Program-made: the position numbers and the translations under genes | Part shown: one piece after another, positions 11,036 through 21,429 of the stretch | Numbering within the stretch: position 1 is the first letter of the stretch | Layout: the number at the start of each line of letters is the position of its first letter | Source: Bufo bufo | Lineage: Eukaryota; Chordata; Amphibia; Anura; Bufonidae | DNA length: 64,000 nt | Direction of reading: 5' to 3' | NCBI RefSeq assembly: GCF_905171765.1 | Contig: NC_053391.1 | Span: forward strand, 147,186,917 to 147,250,916 | Notes under the pieces: model-generated | The model's input: only the letters and a program-made list of their open reading frames with translations | What the model was told of the DNA's origin: nothing | Database searches by the model: none

Positions 11036-12155
11036 TCCTGCCCCCAGGACCTTGTTGCGGATCAGCTGTGGAGAGGAGGGATCGTTTACCTCCTCCTGGC
11101 ATTCCTGCAGGGTTGGTGGGGGATCCGTACCGGCCGTCCAGCATCCCGGTTGGCCTGGCGGTCCCATCTGCACCATCGGAGTTAGGGGTGCTGTCCCCCT
11201 GTGGTTGTGGAGAGAGACCGGTTGTCTCCTCTCCCTTCAAAGTACACTGCCGCTGGGGAGTGAGACCGACTGTCTCCACTACCCGTGATGCAGGTTGTTG
11301 CAGGGGTGAGGGACCGACCGTCTCCTCCCCCTGGACTCCCAGTGGCAGTTGGGGATCTGGGCCGCCTCCCCAGCCACCCTGTTGGGCCGGTGGAGTGACT
11401 ACGGTCCCATCTCCACCTGCCGACTGGGGTTCCCCCCAGAACCAGTCTATGAAGTCCCCTACCTCCACAGTTGGTGAGGAAGTAGGGGATATTTCAGCTG
11501 TGACTTGCCAGGGGTAAGGCTGCAGGTCTGGGCCTGGTATCCAACTGTCTTGTATCTTGCGCTGGGCTTGAATGGAGCGAAACAACTGTTGATAATCTTG
11601 CTCCAGCTCCCACTCCCTTTGGACCAGAAAGGTCAGATCTGCCCTCACCCCACTAGTTGTATGCCAATTGTGCAAGTCCCCCCTGTAGCCCCACAGAATG
11701 TCCCAAAATCTAGACTCTTCTGTGATCCCAAAGTCAATGTCTTCAAAAGACTCCCACAATAAACCAGGGCAATTATATTCCTCACCTTCGTACTGTGTCC
11801 CACCATAGTGCTTGGTAAGCGTCATCCAGCCAGGTTTCCTGTCATACCAGTGTCTCAAGCTCTGACACCCACTCCATCATTGGTTGCTCTCCCAGTAGAG
11901 GTAGTCGCAGCGCCAATCGCATTCGTAATCTCTGCTCCTCACTGGGAAGACTCTCACCCCTCCAGGGCCTGGTGCCATACGCCTTTCCGCTCGGCATCCC
12001 TGTAATCCAGGTGATCTTCCTCATGGAATGCTGTGCAGGAACCAACGGCATCCATATTGCTGTAGCCAGGGGCGCTGTACGGATACTAGCGTTGCCCTCA
12101 ATTGTAAAATCCGCAAACGGTGTCTCCGAGCTGCTTCTCCTCTCACTAGGATACC

Positions 12156-12175
12156 ATCCCACTGCTTGCCACCAA
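12156..12175 (-). other. Putative primer-binding site
   Basis: Directly downstream of the 5' LTR on the minus strand is TTGGTGGCAAGCAGTGGGAT, in the position expected for a tRNA primer site and opening with TGG after one base. I cannot name the tRNA. Confidence 0.4.
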
Positions 12176-13137
12176 TGTAACGGAACGCCTAGCAACCCGA
12201 CCGGGTGCCTCCGTTGATAGGTGCTCCTAGTGCTTCCAGAGGAGTCCAAGCACTCCCCTTGACACCGTCAGCACTGCAGACACCACGAACCGCCGAAGCT
12301 TGGTTGAGGTCTCGCCGTCTCCTACCCACCCTGGACCTACGCCAAGGCTCCAGGCTCAAGTGGGTGAACCTCTCCTAAATGAAGAGACAGGAACCAGGAA
12401 CAAGCTCTTACAAGAGCTTATACTCAGGGGAGTATTATGATGTAGCAATCCCCAAGAGTGTAGTTATCCCATCCCCCAAACATGAGCCAAGACTTCATAA
12501 AGGGGCAAAGCAGGAACTCTTTAATGGGTTATTTTTCAGCCTTTTATGCAGGTCTCCTAGCAAGGGACACTCCCCCTGGGGCCCTTGTAAAAGACTGTGA
12601 CAGTTTATATTTTAGCCAATGACATGCATTTACAGTATTGAAACCCTCCCAGCAATTGTACACAAAATCCCCTTCCCTCTATCTGTAACGCAATCAACAA
12701 AATACAATGAGCATTGTCTGAGACACAATTAACTAACACACTGGCATTGTCTGAGACGCAATCCACAAAATACAATTACCAAGCATAATGGGCTAACTTA
12801 ATCACTACCAGACAGAACACACACATTTTTCCCAACACACAGAAAACACCTCAAAACCCCACACATCCCCATAATGTATACATCCATGGATAGCTCTGAT
12901 CTGGGTGAACAACATATCCAAAAATCACCCAGATCCAAGCAGGGGTTCCCGAATTCCATGGAAGTCACATTTGGCCGGCCGCAAGCATGGCTTTCCTGCC
13001 CAAAACAGTTCCACAGATTTAAGCTGTGTGCGGCCGGTCTGTCTTCACCTTCAAAGTTAGTATGGGCCATAATCCTGGGGCAGGAGGCTGGCAAATAGCC
13101 CCCTCCAAAACACCGTGGCGAGGTTGGTTTCGCCACA
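12176..13137 (-). repeat. 5' LTR, apparently full length (about 960 bp)
   Basis: It is bounded by the right 5-bp duplication and by the primer-site-like sequence. Read on the minus strand it begins TGTGGCGAAACC and ends CCGTTACA. Its outer 295 bp, absent from the other LTR, include a Fse-like GGCCGGCC and a short mirrored 'gcggccg'. Confidence 0.65.
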
Positions 13138-13560
13138 GCAACCAATCAGATTGCACTTTTTTTCATTTTTCAGAGCTCCTTTGGAAAATGAAAGGTGGAA
13201 TCTGATTGGTTGCTATGGACAACTAAGCCTGTTTTCCTTTCTACTAGTTTTGATAAATCTCCCCCACGGAGTTCCTGATGTAGCCCCACAGAAAGACGTT
13301 GCAAGAATTTATATACTTACAGGCCTTTTGCTTTTTCACTACCCTTCTTGAATCACCCTGTATATGACGTGAACACTGGCACGAGTGTGGTTAAACCTGT
13401 GGATCTTTTGTAATATGTGAAGAATGCTTATTCACACATCAGTGTTCGATCAGCGATTCTGAACCAAACATGGTGCGGGTCTAAACACAGAGGAGGTGCA
13501 GATCTTTCCCTTATACCTTATGTCTGTGGAGGCTCCAATCCTTGTTTTGGCTCACACTTA

Positions 13561-13873
13561 GGGCTCATGCACACAACCGTATGTATTATTTTTGCGGTCT
13601 GCAAAAAATACGGATTACGTCTGTGTGCATTCCGAATTTTGCGGAAAGGAACAGCTGGCCCCTAATAGAACAGTCCTATCCTTGTCCGTAATGCTGATAA
13701 TAATAGGACATGTTAACTTTTTTGCGGAACGAAAATACAGAAGCGGAATGCACACGGAGTAACTTCTGTTTTTTTTTTTTTTTCCGGACCTATTGAAATG
13801 AATGGTTCCGCATATGGTCCGCAAAAAACCCAAAACCAATACGGAAAGAAAATACGTTCGTGTCCATAAGCCC
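13561..13873. mobile_element. Harbinger-type MITE, TTA duplication
   Basis: Ends GGGCTCATGCACACAACCGTAT and ..GTTCGTGTCCATAAGCCC are flanked by TTA at 13558-13560 and 13874-13876. Internal block 'ctattgaaatgaatggttccgc' is typical of this family in the window. Confidence 0.75.
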
Positions 13874-13876
13874 TTA

Positions 13877-14275
13877 GGCCTTGTCCACACTTCCGTTTTT
13901 TATGGACGTGTGCTGTCCGCATTTTCCTCAGACAGCACACGTACCCATTAAATGAATGTGTCTGTTCACACATCAGTATTTTTTTACTCTCTGCGGGTCA
14001 GTTAAAAAATTCACGGAGACTTGCACTACTTTGGTCCATGATGCCGACCAAACACGCCCATTGAAGTCTACGGGTCAGTGAAAATCACAGACACAACACA
14101 GATGGCATCCGTGGTGCGTCAGTTTTTCACGGAAGAAGGATAGAAAATGCTTTTGAAATTAATTTTTAGCTGAGCAACAGCAGTGGATTACAGATCCGGA
14201 CACACGGATCCTTCATGGATACACGGATGCTTTTTTTCACGGACATGACACTGACACGGAAATGTGGACGAGGCC
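13877..14275. mobile_element. Harbinger-type MITE sharing a TTA with its neighbour
   Basis: Ends GGCCTTGTCCACACTTCCG and CGGAAATGTGGACGAGGCC, with TTA at 13874-13876 (shared with the preceding MITE) and 14276-14278. Internal arms include 'tccgtgaaaaac'-type complementary blocks. Confidence 0.75.
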
Positions 14276-14439
14276 TTACTGATGGGAATCACTGACCAAA
14301 ACACTGACGTGTGAATGAGGCCTAAGAGTGAACTTGAACTTGCAGTAGAGTGGATCAGTCGGATTCAATCCCTCATGGGGAGAGACTCACCCATTCAAGT
14401 GAATGAGTGCCCAGACCACAAATGGATGCTGTATATGTA

Positions 14440-14850
14440 CGTTACGTTTAAATAATATGCCCCCATTGTCTGATCGGTGCGGGTCCCAGCTACAATGAGA
14501 ATGGAGCGGGGAGAGCTGTGGCTGGAGGACCCCGGATTTCCCGGGGTCTGTCCACCACCAATCGCTGCTCCCATAGAAGTGAATGGGAGCGCACCGCTCA
14601 TGCGCTGCCTTTGCTCCCATTCATTTCTATGGGGCAGAAGGAAATAGCCAGCGCTCGGCGATGTTTGGCTGCCCCATAGATTTGAATAAAGGGCGGCTAC
14701 GCATGCACAGTGTGCCCTCCGTTCATTTCCCCGCTCCGTTCTCATTGTAGGTGCAGGTCCCAGAGGTGGGACCCGCACCTATCAGACAATGGGGGCATAT
14801 CCGAGTGATATGCCCACATTGTCCGAGATGGCAAAACCCATTTAAGCTTT
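14440..14850. mobile_element. Foldback MITE ('ATGCCCCCATTGTCTGATCGG' family)
   Basis: Left 'atatgcccccattgtctgatcggtgcgggtccc' is mirrored by 'gggacccgcacctatcagacaatgggggcatat' near 14759-14800, followed by a second end 'cccacattgtccgagatggcaaaacccatttaa'. Internal 'ccatagaagtgaatggg' blocks are also inverted. Confidence 0.6.
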
Positions 14851-15590
14851 CTCGTCTGAATCCAGCCTGTTTCAGCGCCCATCCAGACATGAGGTTTCCA
14901 TAATGGCTTCATCATTGATTAATGGGGCTGTCCAGCTCGGAGTGCTGCAAAAAAAAGTAAAATGTCACATTGATTTCACCAGTCCCCTGTGCTCCCATTC
15001 CAGAGATTAATGGGTCCTCCTCCAGTCACATCATGGTCTGTCTCCGCACACAGGACAAGTGTGTGCATGCTGGGAGATATAGTTCCAGAACACCTGGAGT
15101 GCCAGAGGTTGCTGCCCCCTGCTGCAGACAGGAGCCACTTAGACCAGCCCAGGAGCCATGATGATTGTATTAGTGGCCAGACAATATCAGTCTCCATGGA
15201 CATCAGTAGAAAAGAAGCCGAAGCGTTTGGAACCAGTGGCAAATTTCAAGGCGCAACTTTATTTGACCACTTTATTAAACAGAAAACTAAACGAAAACAG
15301 ACGTAAAATAAAGAATCATGTGTGGGAACATAACTGCGAAACCATCTACAAAAACCACACATGTAATACAAAAATGATCATTATTGTGTCATACCCAAAA
15401 AGATATACAATACATAAATATAGAAAATAATAAATAATAAATAAAAAGCAGTGCAGATCAATGCTGTGAGAATGACAGCCCCCACCGAGCTCTAGGTCCG
15501 CTTGTATTATATTAGTCTATCTCGCTTAAAAATATTTAGTTAGTAATATTGAATATTAAACTAGTATTACAGAGATGTGAACTGAATCAC
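14851..15590. other. No gene seen; AT-rich tail
   Basis: The part around 15240-15450 is A-rich with a weak retro-tail look ('tttatttgaccactttattaaacag'). No conserved protein appears in the short overlapping frames. Confidence 0.35.
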
Positions 15591-15594
15591 TAAC

Positions 15595-15640
15595 ACCAGT
15601 GCGTCCCCCAGAGGAAGCGAGGCGAAACGCCCCCCCCTGG
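15595..15640 (+). ncRNA. Degenerate hammerhead-like core (weak)
   Basis: The stretch CAGAGGAAGCGAGGCGAAAC resembles the order of a hammerhead core (CUGAUGA, stem II, GAAAC) with substitutions in the first block and a two-pair stem. It is similar in layout to 27462-27520. Probably the tail of a Penelope-like element; inference only. Confidence 0.25.
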
Positions 15641-15833
15641 CTCCTGGTCTATATGTCTCATTTATTTCAGTGCTCTCTAACTTTTCTTTCTTATGCCCTC
15701 CGGTTTTATTTGAACTAGGGAGGCCATCCAGATTTTGGGACTATTATGATAGTAGTTTGGTCTGATCATTTCCCTATTACAAACTGATGTTTAAGATAAA
15801 GTGTTGGGGATTGGATTTTAATACTACTTCTTA

Positions 15834-16748
15834 GGCCTCTTTCACACGGGCGTCACGGATTTGGGCTGCATAAGATGCACGTGCGTCGCGGGAAAAATGC
15901 ACGATTTTTTAGCGTGAGTGCAAAACATTTTAATGCGTTTTGCACGCGCGTGAGAAAAATCGGCATGTTTGGTACCCGAACCCGGACTTCTTCACAGAAG
16001 TTCGGGTTTGGGTTAGGTGTTGTGAAGATTTTATTATTTTCCCTTATAACATGGTTATAAGGGAAAATAATAGCATTCTTAATACAGAATGCTTAGTACA
16101 ATAGTGATGGATCATGTGATGGACCATGTGATGAGCGCAGTGACGTCATCACAGGTCCTTTTCCTCAAAGAAGAAGACAGAAGAGAAGCTGGGCTGCGCG
16201 AACAAGTAGATTAAGGGGAGTTAAATTATTATTATTTTTTTTAACCCCTCCATCACTATTTTACTAAGCATATATATTTAGAAAGACCAGCACTCCGTTT
16301 TGCTGAGCTGAAAACTTCTTTATTCGTCACCCATGTGACGTACGTTTATGCATAAAATTTGCCTTTCTCAAATACAGGTGATAGTAGCTCAATACAACAT
16401 ATGCAATGCCGTCCAATTGTTTGTTTCAAACTATTTTACTAAGCATTCTGTATTCAGAATGCTATTATTTTCCCTTATAACCATGTTATACAGGAAAATA
16501 GTAATGATCGTGTCCCCGTCCCGATATTGTCTCCTAGCAACCATGCGTGAAAATCGCACCGCATCCGCACTTGCTTGCAGATGCTTGCGATTTTCACGCA
16601 GCCCCATTCACTTCTATGGGGCCTGCGTTGCGTGAAAATCACCGCTCATGTGCACAGCCCCATAGAAATGAATGGGTCCGGATTCAGTGCGGGTGCAATA
16701 CGTTCACCTCACGCATCGCATCCAAATCTCGCCCGTGTGAATGAGGCC
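15834..16748. mobile_element. Harbinger-type MITE ('GATTTTCACGC' family), intact
   Basis: Ends GGCCTCTTTCACACGGGCG and CGCCCGTGTGAATGAGGCC with TTA at 15831-15833 and 16749-16751. Inner arms 'ttattttcccttataac(c)atg' occur in opposite orientation at about 16030 and 16470. A 158-bp retro-insertion lies in the centre. Confidence 0.75.
16272..16429 (-). mobile_element. Short retroposed insertion with 17-bp duplication
   Basis: ACTATTTTACTAAGCAT occurs at 16255-16271 and 16430-16446, flanking 158 bp. Long target duplications are characteristic of LINE-type retrotransposition. The minus-strand insert reads '..tgacgaataaagaagtttt..' and resembles the tail at 27470-27560, so a Penelope-like tail or SINE is possible. 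Confidence 0.6.
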
Positions 16749-16827
16749 TTAGTTAATATGGCACTGGTGTTCGTGATTCAGTTCACATCTCTGTATTACT
16801 GGTTGAATATTCACACAGCTAGTAAAA

Positions 16828-16903
16828 TGTGTGTGTGTGTGTGTGTGTGTGTGGGGGGGGGGGGGGGATTCTTCTTTCTTCTTCCTTCTTCTTTCTTCTT
16901 TCT
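16828..16903. repeat. Microsatellite (GT)n-G(16)-(TTC)n
   Basis: About 12 GT units run into a G homopolymer and then an interrupted TTC/CTT tract. Confidence 0.9.
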
Positions 16904-17053
16904 TCTCTGTAATCACTCTGGCCCAGAGAGTAAAGTTGTCAGGTTATTTATGCTGCCAATGTGAATGTTGCAGAATTTACAACATAACATAAGGCAGTTT
17001 TTTTTTTTTTTTTTTTTTCCTCACCATAAATTTTAGTAGATTATGACAACTTT

Positions 17054-17371
17054 GGGCTCATGCACACAAACGTATTTTCTTTCCGTGTCCGTTCTGTATG
17101 CAGAACCATTCAGTTCAATGGGTCCATTAAAAAAAACGGAAGTTACTCCGTGTGCATTCCGTTTCTGTATGTCCGGATTTCTGTTCCACAAAAAAATAGA
17201 ACATGTACTATTATTGTCCGCATTACGGACAAGGATAGGCCTGTTCTATTAGGGGCCAGCTGTTCTGTTCCGTTCCACAAAATACGGAATGCACACGGAC
17301 GTCATCCATATTTTTTGCTGACCCATTTTTTTTGTGGACCGCAAAATACATACAGTCGTGTGCATGAGCCC
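17054..17371. mobile_element. Harbinger-type MITE (GCACACGA-TIR family)
   Basis: Ends GGGCTCATGCACACAAACG and CGTGTGCATGAGCCC; TTA follows at 17372-17374 and TTT precedes. The internal 'ccattcagttcaatgggtcc' palindrome is as in the other copies. Confidence 0.75.
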
Positions 17372-17374
17372 TTA

Positions 17375-18381
17375 TCCTGCAAAAAAACAAGCCGTCAAAC
17401 GGCTACATCGACAGAAAAGTAAAAAGTTGTAGCTCTTGGAATGCGATGCTGAAAACATTTTCTTGGGCACTAAGGCCCAAAACAGGCAGGTTAAAAAACA
17501 ACAACCCAAGAACAGATACAAGTAAAAAGCTCGGCTGAAGCATGCTGCATTATGTCTTAGGGCTGGTGATCTCTGTCTTGTGAGATGCCACCCTATCACT
17601 AGGAATCAAGTGCCGGAATAGAGGAATATCACTAGTATGCAGTTCTTTATATTGCTGGTTTGGGTGGATCATAGTGGTAGTAGTGCTTGTAGCAATGTGC
17701 AATAATAATAATCTGGTAAAAAGCAGGTCTGAATCATTAGGTAGATGAACTTTTCCTCCAATTCTAATGTGATCAAATTCATTTTGTCAGAGCTAAAATC
17801 TTCTGCTGGCACAGCAAGGCCGCCTCTAATTCTTATTAATGTCTCCCTCGTTATTTTATGAGCCGTGGTATGGGCCTACTGCGTCTTTGGAAGGAAAATA
17901 GGAAGTGTGATTGCTGAGTCATCCTGAGGAATCAAACTATAAAAAAAAGTAACCTTCATGTAATGTGCACAGCGCTTCTACCACATTAGTCCTTGTCTGT
18001 AGACTCAAGAGCATGCACAGAGTATTCCACGTGCAGGCCCAGTCAATGATCAGGGGCGAGAGGCTCGTGAAATAGCACTTGTGTGAAGGTCATGCAGTCC
18101 GGACATATGTCTCACTTCCTAATCCCTTTGGATAGGTCATTTGCTGGTTGCCTAGTAGACGGTGCTGACACAACAGCTTTCCAGGCTAATATTCATTTGC
18201 TCTATTAGTAGAAAAGCCGCACTAAGGGTAAGGAGGGGACCTGGGTGTCCATGACGCTCGAGAGCGCTCAGCTGCTATTACACGTCGCATTGATGGGTAT
18301 ATACTTTTGATACGTGTTAAAATGCATCCTCCGTCACTTCCCTGTACTGTAGTCATCCAGGCGGCGTCAGTGCAGTCCCAG
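17375..18381. other. No gene seen
   Basis: Unrecognised sequence without repeats or frames I can support. It is one of the few stretches here that looks like old unique DNA. Confidence 0.45.
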
Positions 18382-18700
18382 TGAGGCCTCCTGCACACGT
18401 CTATGTTATGGCTCTGTATTCCACAGGGCTATAATGGAGTTCCCATTCGGGTTCATTCACACCGCCATATGAATGGGTCCGCATCCCTTCCGCAATTTTG
18501 CAGAATAGGGGCGGACCCGTTTCATTTAATCCGTTGTTCCGTTCCGTGGCCCCTGCAAAAAATATAGAGCATGTCGGACAAAAATAGGCGTTTCTATAAT
18601 GGGCCGTCCGTTCTGTTCCGCAAATTGGTTCCTGGTCTTCCGTCCGGCGCGAGGCCTGGACAGACATACAGTCCTCCTTTTTTTTTTTTTTGGTGGGCGA
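18382..18700. mobile_element. Harbinger-type MITE fragment
   Basis: It begins GGCCTCCTGCACACGTCTATG and contains 'ttccgttccgtggcccctgcaaaaaatatagagcatg', typical of the family. The right terminus is missing; a T homopolymer follows. Confidence 0.45.
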
Positions 18701-18949
18701 CAGGACACGGCGGCACGCTAGTAGTGAATGACAAACTGTGTTGGTCACTTACAGCCATAACCACAAATTGGGCCTTTCCATATTGTCCTGTGGCTCATAA
18801 GAAACATAGAATGTGTCGGCAGATAAGAACCATTTGGCCCATCTAGTCTGCCCAATATACTGAATACTATGAATAGCCCCTGGCACTATCTTATATGAAG
18901 GATGGCCTTATGCCTATCCCATGCATGCTTAACCCCTTAGGGACTTAGG

Positions 18950-19425
18950 GCGTACCGGTACGCCCTGTTTCCCGAGTCCTTAAGGACTCAGGACGTACCG
19001 GTATGTCCCAAGTTTAAAAAAAGATTGCGGCGTGGCTGGGGTTAATTGTGACAGGATGCCCGCTGAAATCATTCAGCGGGCATCCTGTAACAACACCGGG
19101 GGGGGGGGTCATGTGACCCCCCCCCGTATCGGTGATCGCCAAAAACCGCAGGTCAATTCAGACCTGCGGTTTGCGGCTTTACCTGTGGTTTGTGGCGGCG
19201 ATCGGGTGTGGCATCGGGTCCCCATGCGGCTGTAGGGGGGACCCGATGGCATGGAAGGCAGCGCGATGTCTAAGGAAGGCATCGCGCTGCCTTCCAGTGA
19301 CGAGCCTGTGAGATCCAGCCCCCTGGATCTCACAGGCCGGAAGCTGTATGAGTAGTACACACAGTATTACTCATACAGCCAATGCATTCCAATACAGAAG
19401 TATTGGAATGCATTGTAAAGGATTA
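18950..19425. repeat. Series of eight consecutive hairpins
   Basis: Successive inverted repeats include 'acaggatgcccgctga../..cagcgggcatcctgt', 'gggggggtcatgtgacccccccc', 'aaccgcaggtc../..gacctgcggtt', 'catcgggtcccc../..gggacccgatg', 'ggcagcgcgatg../..catcgcgctgcc', 'gcctgtgagatcc../..ggatctcacaggc', 'gctgtatgagta../..tactcatacagc' and 'aatgcattccaata../..tattggaatgcatt'. Most recur in order in copy 2 (50930-51265). Confidence 0.85.
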
Positions 19426-20042
19426 TACCCCCAAAAGTTCAAGTCCCAAAGTGGGACAAAAAACAAAGTGAAAAAAAAAAGTTGAAAAAATTAAGTTTTT
19501 CCCCAAAAATATTTTTTCCCTCAAATAAAGTTAAAAAAAATTGGTAAAAAATAGGGGGGGGGGGGAAGTATACATATTAGGTATCGCCGCGTTCGTATCG
19601 ACCGGCTCTATAAACATATCACATGACCTAACAGATGAACACCATAAAAAATAAAAACTGTGCTAAATAAACCATTTTTTTGTCACCTTACATCACAAAA
19701 AGTACAACAGCAAGCGATCAAAAAGGCGTTGCCCACCAAAATAGCACCAATCTAACCGTCACCTCATCCCGCAAAAAATTAGCTCCTACCTGAGACAATC
19801 GCCTAAAAAATAAAAAAAACTATGGCTCAGAATATGGAGACACTAAAACATAATTTTTTTTGTTTTAAAAAAGCTGTTATTGTGTAAAACTTACCCAATC
19901 AGGGCTCCAGACTAAAAAAAATATGAAGGAGCCATTGGCTCCTAACCTGAAAAATTTAGGAGCCAAATGAAATTTTTAGTCGCCAAATTTAAAATATATA
20001 TATAATATAGCTGGGATGCTTAGGAGCATATAAGACATCTAA

Positions 20043-20378
20043 GGCCTCATGCACACGAACGTGTATATTCTTTCCATGTCCATTCCATTCGTTGTTTTTT
20101 TTGCGGGCCGTATACAGAACCATTCATTTCAATGGGTCCGCAAAATAAACGGAAGTTACTCCGTGTGCTTTCTGTTTCTGTATGTCCGTACTTCTGTTCC
20201 GCAAAAAAATAGAACATGTCCTATTATTGTCCGCATTACGGACAAGGAGAGGATTGTTCTATTAGGGGCCCGGCTGATCCGTTCCGCAAAATACAGAATG
20301 CACACGGACGTCATCCGGATTTTATGCAGAACCATTTTTTGCAGACTGCGAAATGCATACGGTCGTGTGCAAGAGGCC
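20043..20378. mobile_element. Harbinger-type MITE inside hAT-like copy B
   Basis: Ends GGCCTCATGCACACGAACG and GGTCGTGTGCAAGAGGCC; TAA precedes (20040-20042) and GAA follows. It closely resembles 17054-17371 in the same orientation. Confidence 0.7.
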
Positions 20379-20387
20379 GAAGTCTGA

Positions 20388-20876
20388 GTGTCTGGAGCTG
20401 GATAACCTATCACCACGTGACCTACGACTATAAGGTCTCTCAGCCCGAGAGCGACCATTGAACCTGTAGCCCTGTTCTTTGCCCTTAGAAAGATCCATTG
20501 ATTCAGGATGATTTACTTTGCTGGATGGGTGAGGGGAGCCCATCCAGGGGAGAATGTTTGGAGAAGCTCCATTAGGGATCTCAGAGGGAATGTTAGGAGT
20601 CTGCACTTTTTCAGTGGAGACGCCTCTGGTTCTGTTTCTGAGGCAGAAGGGTCCATTGATGGGATAATGTGTCTGTTCTTGGGGGATCAGGTGGTGTGTC
20701 TGGAGGAAGGACACTATGGACTGGTCCCTGAAAAGGGGGGCCTTTGTGGATGGGGCTGGATTCAAAGGCACTTGAGGTGTTGGAAACCAAGGAACCAGGC
20801 AGCGAGGGGGTAAGCGGAAAAATTTGAGACTTGTTAGTCACATCAGTTCGTTGTGAGGGAAAACTGGAGTCCAAGG
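20388..20876 (-). other. Unidentified open segment carried by the hAT-like element
   Basis: Two overlapping minus-strand frames (20322-20771 and 20611-20874) are Pro/Ser/Arg-rich ('GYRFNGRSRAERPYSRRSRG', 'PPDTPPDPPRTD'). Compared with the palindromic DNA around it, this stretch is non-repetitive. It could be a captured piece of a host or retroelement coding sequence, or chance. I recognise no domain. Confidence 0.25.
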
Positions 20877-20926
20877 TCTGCTAGGAGCTTGACAGGATTT
20901 GCGATGTAGGAGTGCCGAATTCACAC

Positions 20927-21156
20927 GACGTCTGTGAGATCCCGGCCCGGAGTCCTGCTGAGTGCAGGAGCGCACGGCGTCATTGGTTGCTATGACGCCG
21001 TGCGCTTCCTGCTGCCGCCGTAGTACAGTAATACATTGGTAACCAGTGTATCACTGTACTGCGGCGGCAGCAGGAAGCGCACGGCGTCATAGCAACCAAT
21101 GACGCCGTGCGCTCCTGCACTCAGCAGGACTCCGGGCCGGGATCTCACAGACGTCA
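20927..21156. repeat. Near-perfect inverted repeat, about 110-bp arms
   Basis: The left arm 'acgtctgtgagatcccggcc..' is matched by '..ggccgggatctcacagacgt'. The arms also contain an internal smaller inverted pair ('gcgcacggcgtcat' and 'atgacgccgtgcgc'), so alternative folds exist. The centre is near 21041. Confidence 0.85.
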
Positions 21157-21429
21157 TGTCAATTCAGAAGCAGACTGCTGGAAGCGGAAGCACAAGATGC
21201 GGGAACCCAAGCCACGCCCACCCTCTATGCCGAGTAGTGTGAGCGAGCGGATCTTCATCCAGCAGACGGCTGCAGCGTGTCTCTGCTGGATGAAAGCCTT
21301 TTTTTCTTAGAGGCAGAGCAGCGGAGGGTTAAGGCGCAAATGGCGACAAGACTACAAAGTCTTGTCGCCATTTTGCAATTCCAAGTCGCATTGGCGACCA
21401 TTTTGGTCGCCATCTGGAGCCCTGCCAAT

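Larger units (their letters stand above)
10538..12175 (-). pseudogene. Gag-like protein remnant of the LTR element
   Basis: Three minus-strand open stretches tile the internal region: about 11842-12170, 11028-11858 and 10538-11176. The first and second are in different frames but read sensibly across their overlap ('WVSELETLV' then 'RHWYDRKPGW'), pointing to a frameshift. The sequence has acidic and Trp/Tyr-rich segments in the middle ('YNCPGLLWESFEDIDFG') and Gly/Pro-rich, repeat-expanded C-terminal parts. There is no CCHC zinc knuckle and no enzyme motif. I infer a gag role only from position directly after the LTR and primer-site-like stretch. It cannot be assigned to a named retroelement clade by eye, and it is broken by the frameshift and the 3' deletion. 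Confidence 0.45.
9920..13137 (-). mobile_element. Non-autonomous/deleted LTR retroelement
   Basis: Direct repeats 9920-10575 and 12176-12842 are nearly identical over about 660 bp. The whole unit starts TG, ends CA and is flanked by GCAAC at 9915-9919 and 13138-13142. Orientation is minus, because the LTR nearest the presumed primer site is at the right and the gag-like frame runs leftward. No protease, reverse transcriptase or integrase is present: the internal region is only about 1.6 kb. Either a deletion removed everything from the gag-like region into the U3 of the left LTR, or this is a short non-autonomous lineage. Confidence 0.75.
9863..13265. mobile_element. Palindromic MITE (GGGGGAGATTTATCAAAAC ends) split by LTR element
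   Basis: The left part 9863-9919 (GGGGGAGATTTATCAAAACTGG..GCCCATAGCAAC) and the right part 13138-13265 (..GTTTTGATAAATCTCCCCC) form one near-palindromic MITE once the LTR element is removed. The right half itself contains 'ccaatcagattgcactttttt' mirrored by 'ggtggaatctgattggttgctatgg'. Confidence 0.7.
13425..14320. mobile_element. Outer Harbinger-type MITE hosting two tandem MITEs
   Basis: Left 'cttattcacacatcagtgttcgatcagcgattct' pairs with right 'aatcactgaccaaaacactgacgtgtgaatgaggcc', with TAA after the right end. The start is approximate because the left terminus is degraded. Confidence 0.5.
19900..21424. mobile_element. hAT-like element with 5-bp duplication, copy B
   Basis: Ends CAGGGCTCCAGACTAAAA and ..TTGGTCGCCATCTGGAGCCCTG, flanked by CCAAT at 19895-19899 and 21425-21429. 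It shares subterminal blocks with copy A (5879-8223) but has a different interior: a Harbinger-type MITE, an unexplained open segment and a long palindrome. Confidence 0.7.
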
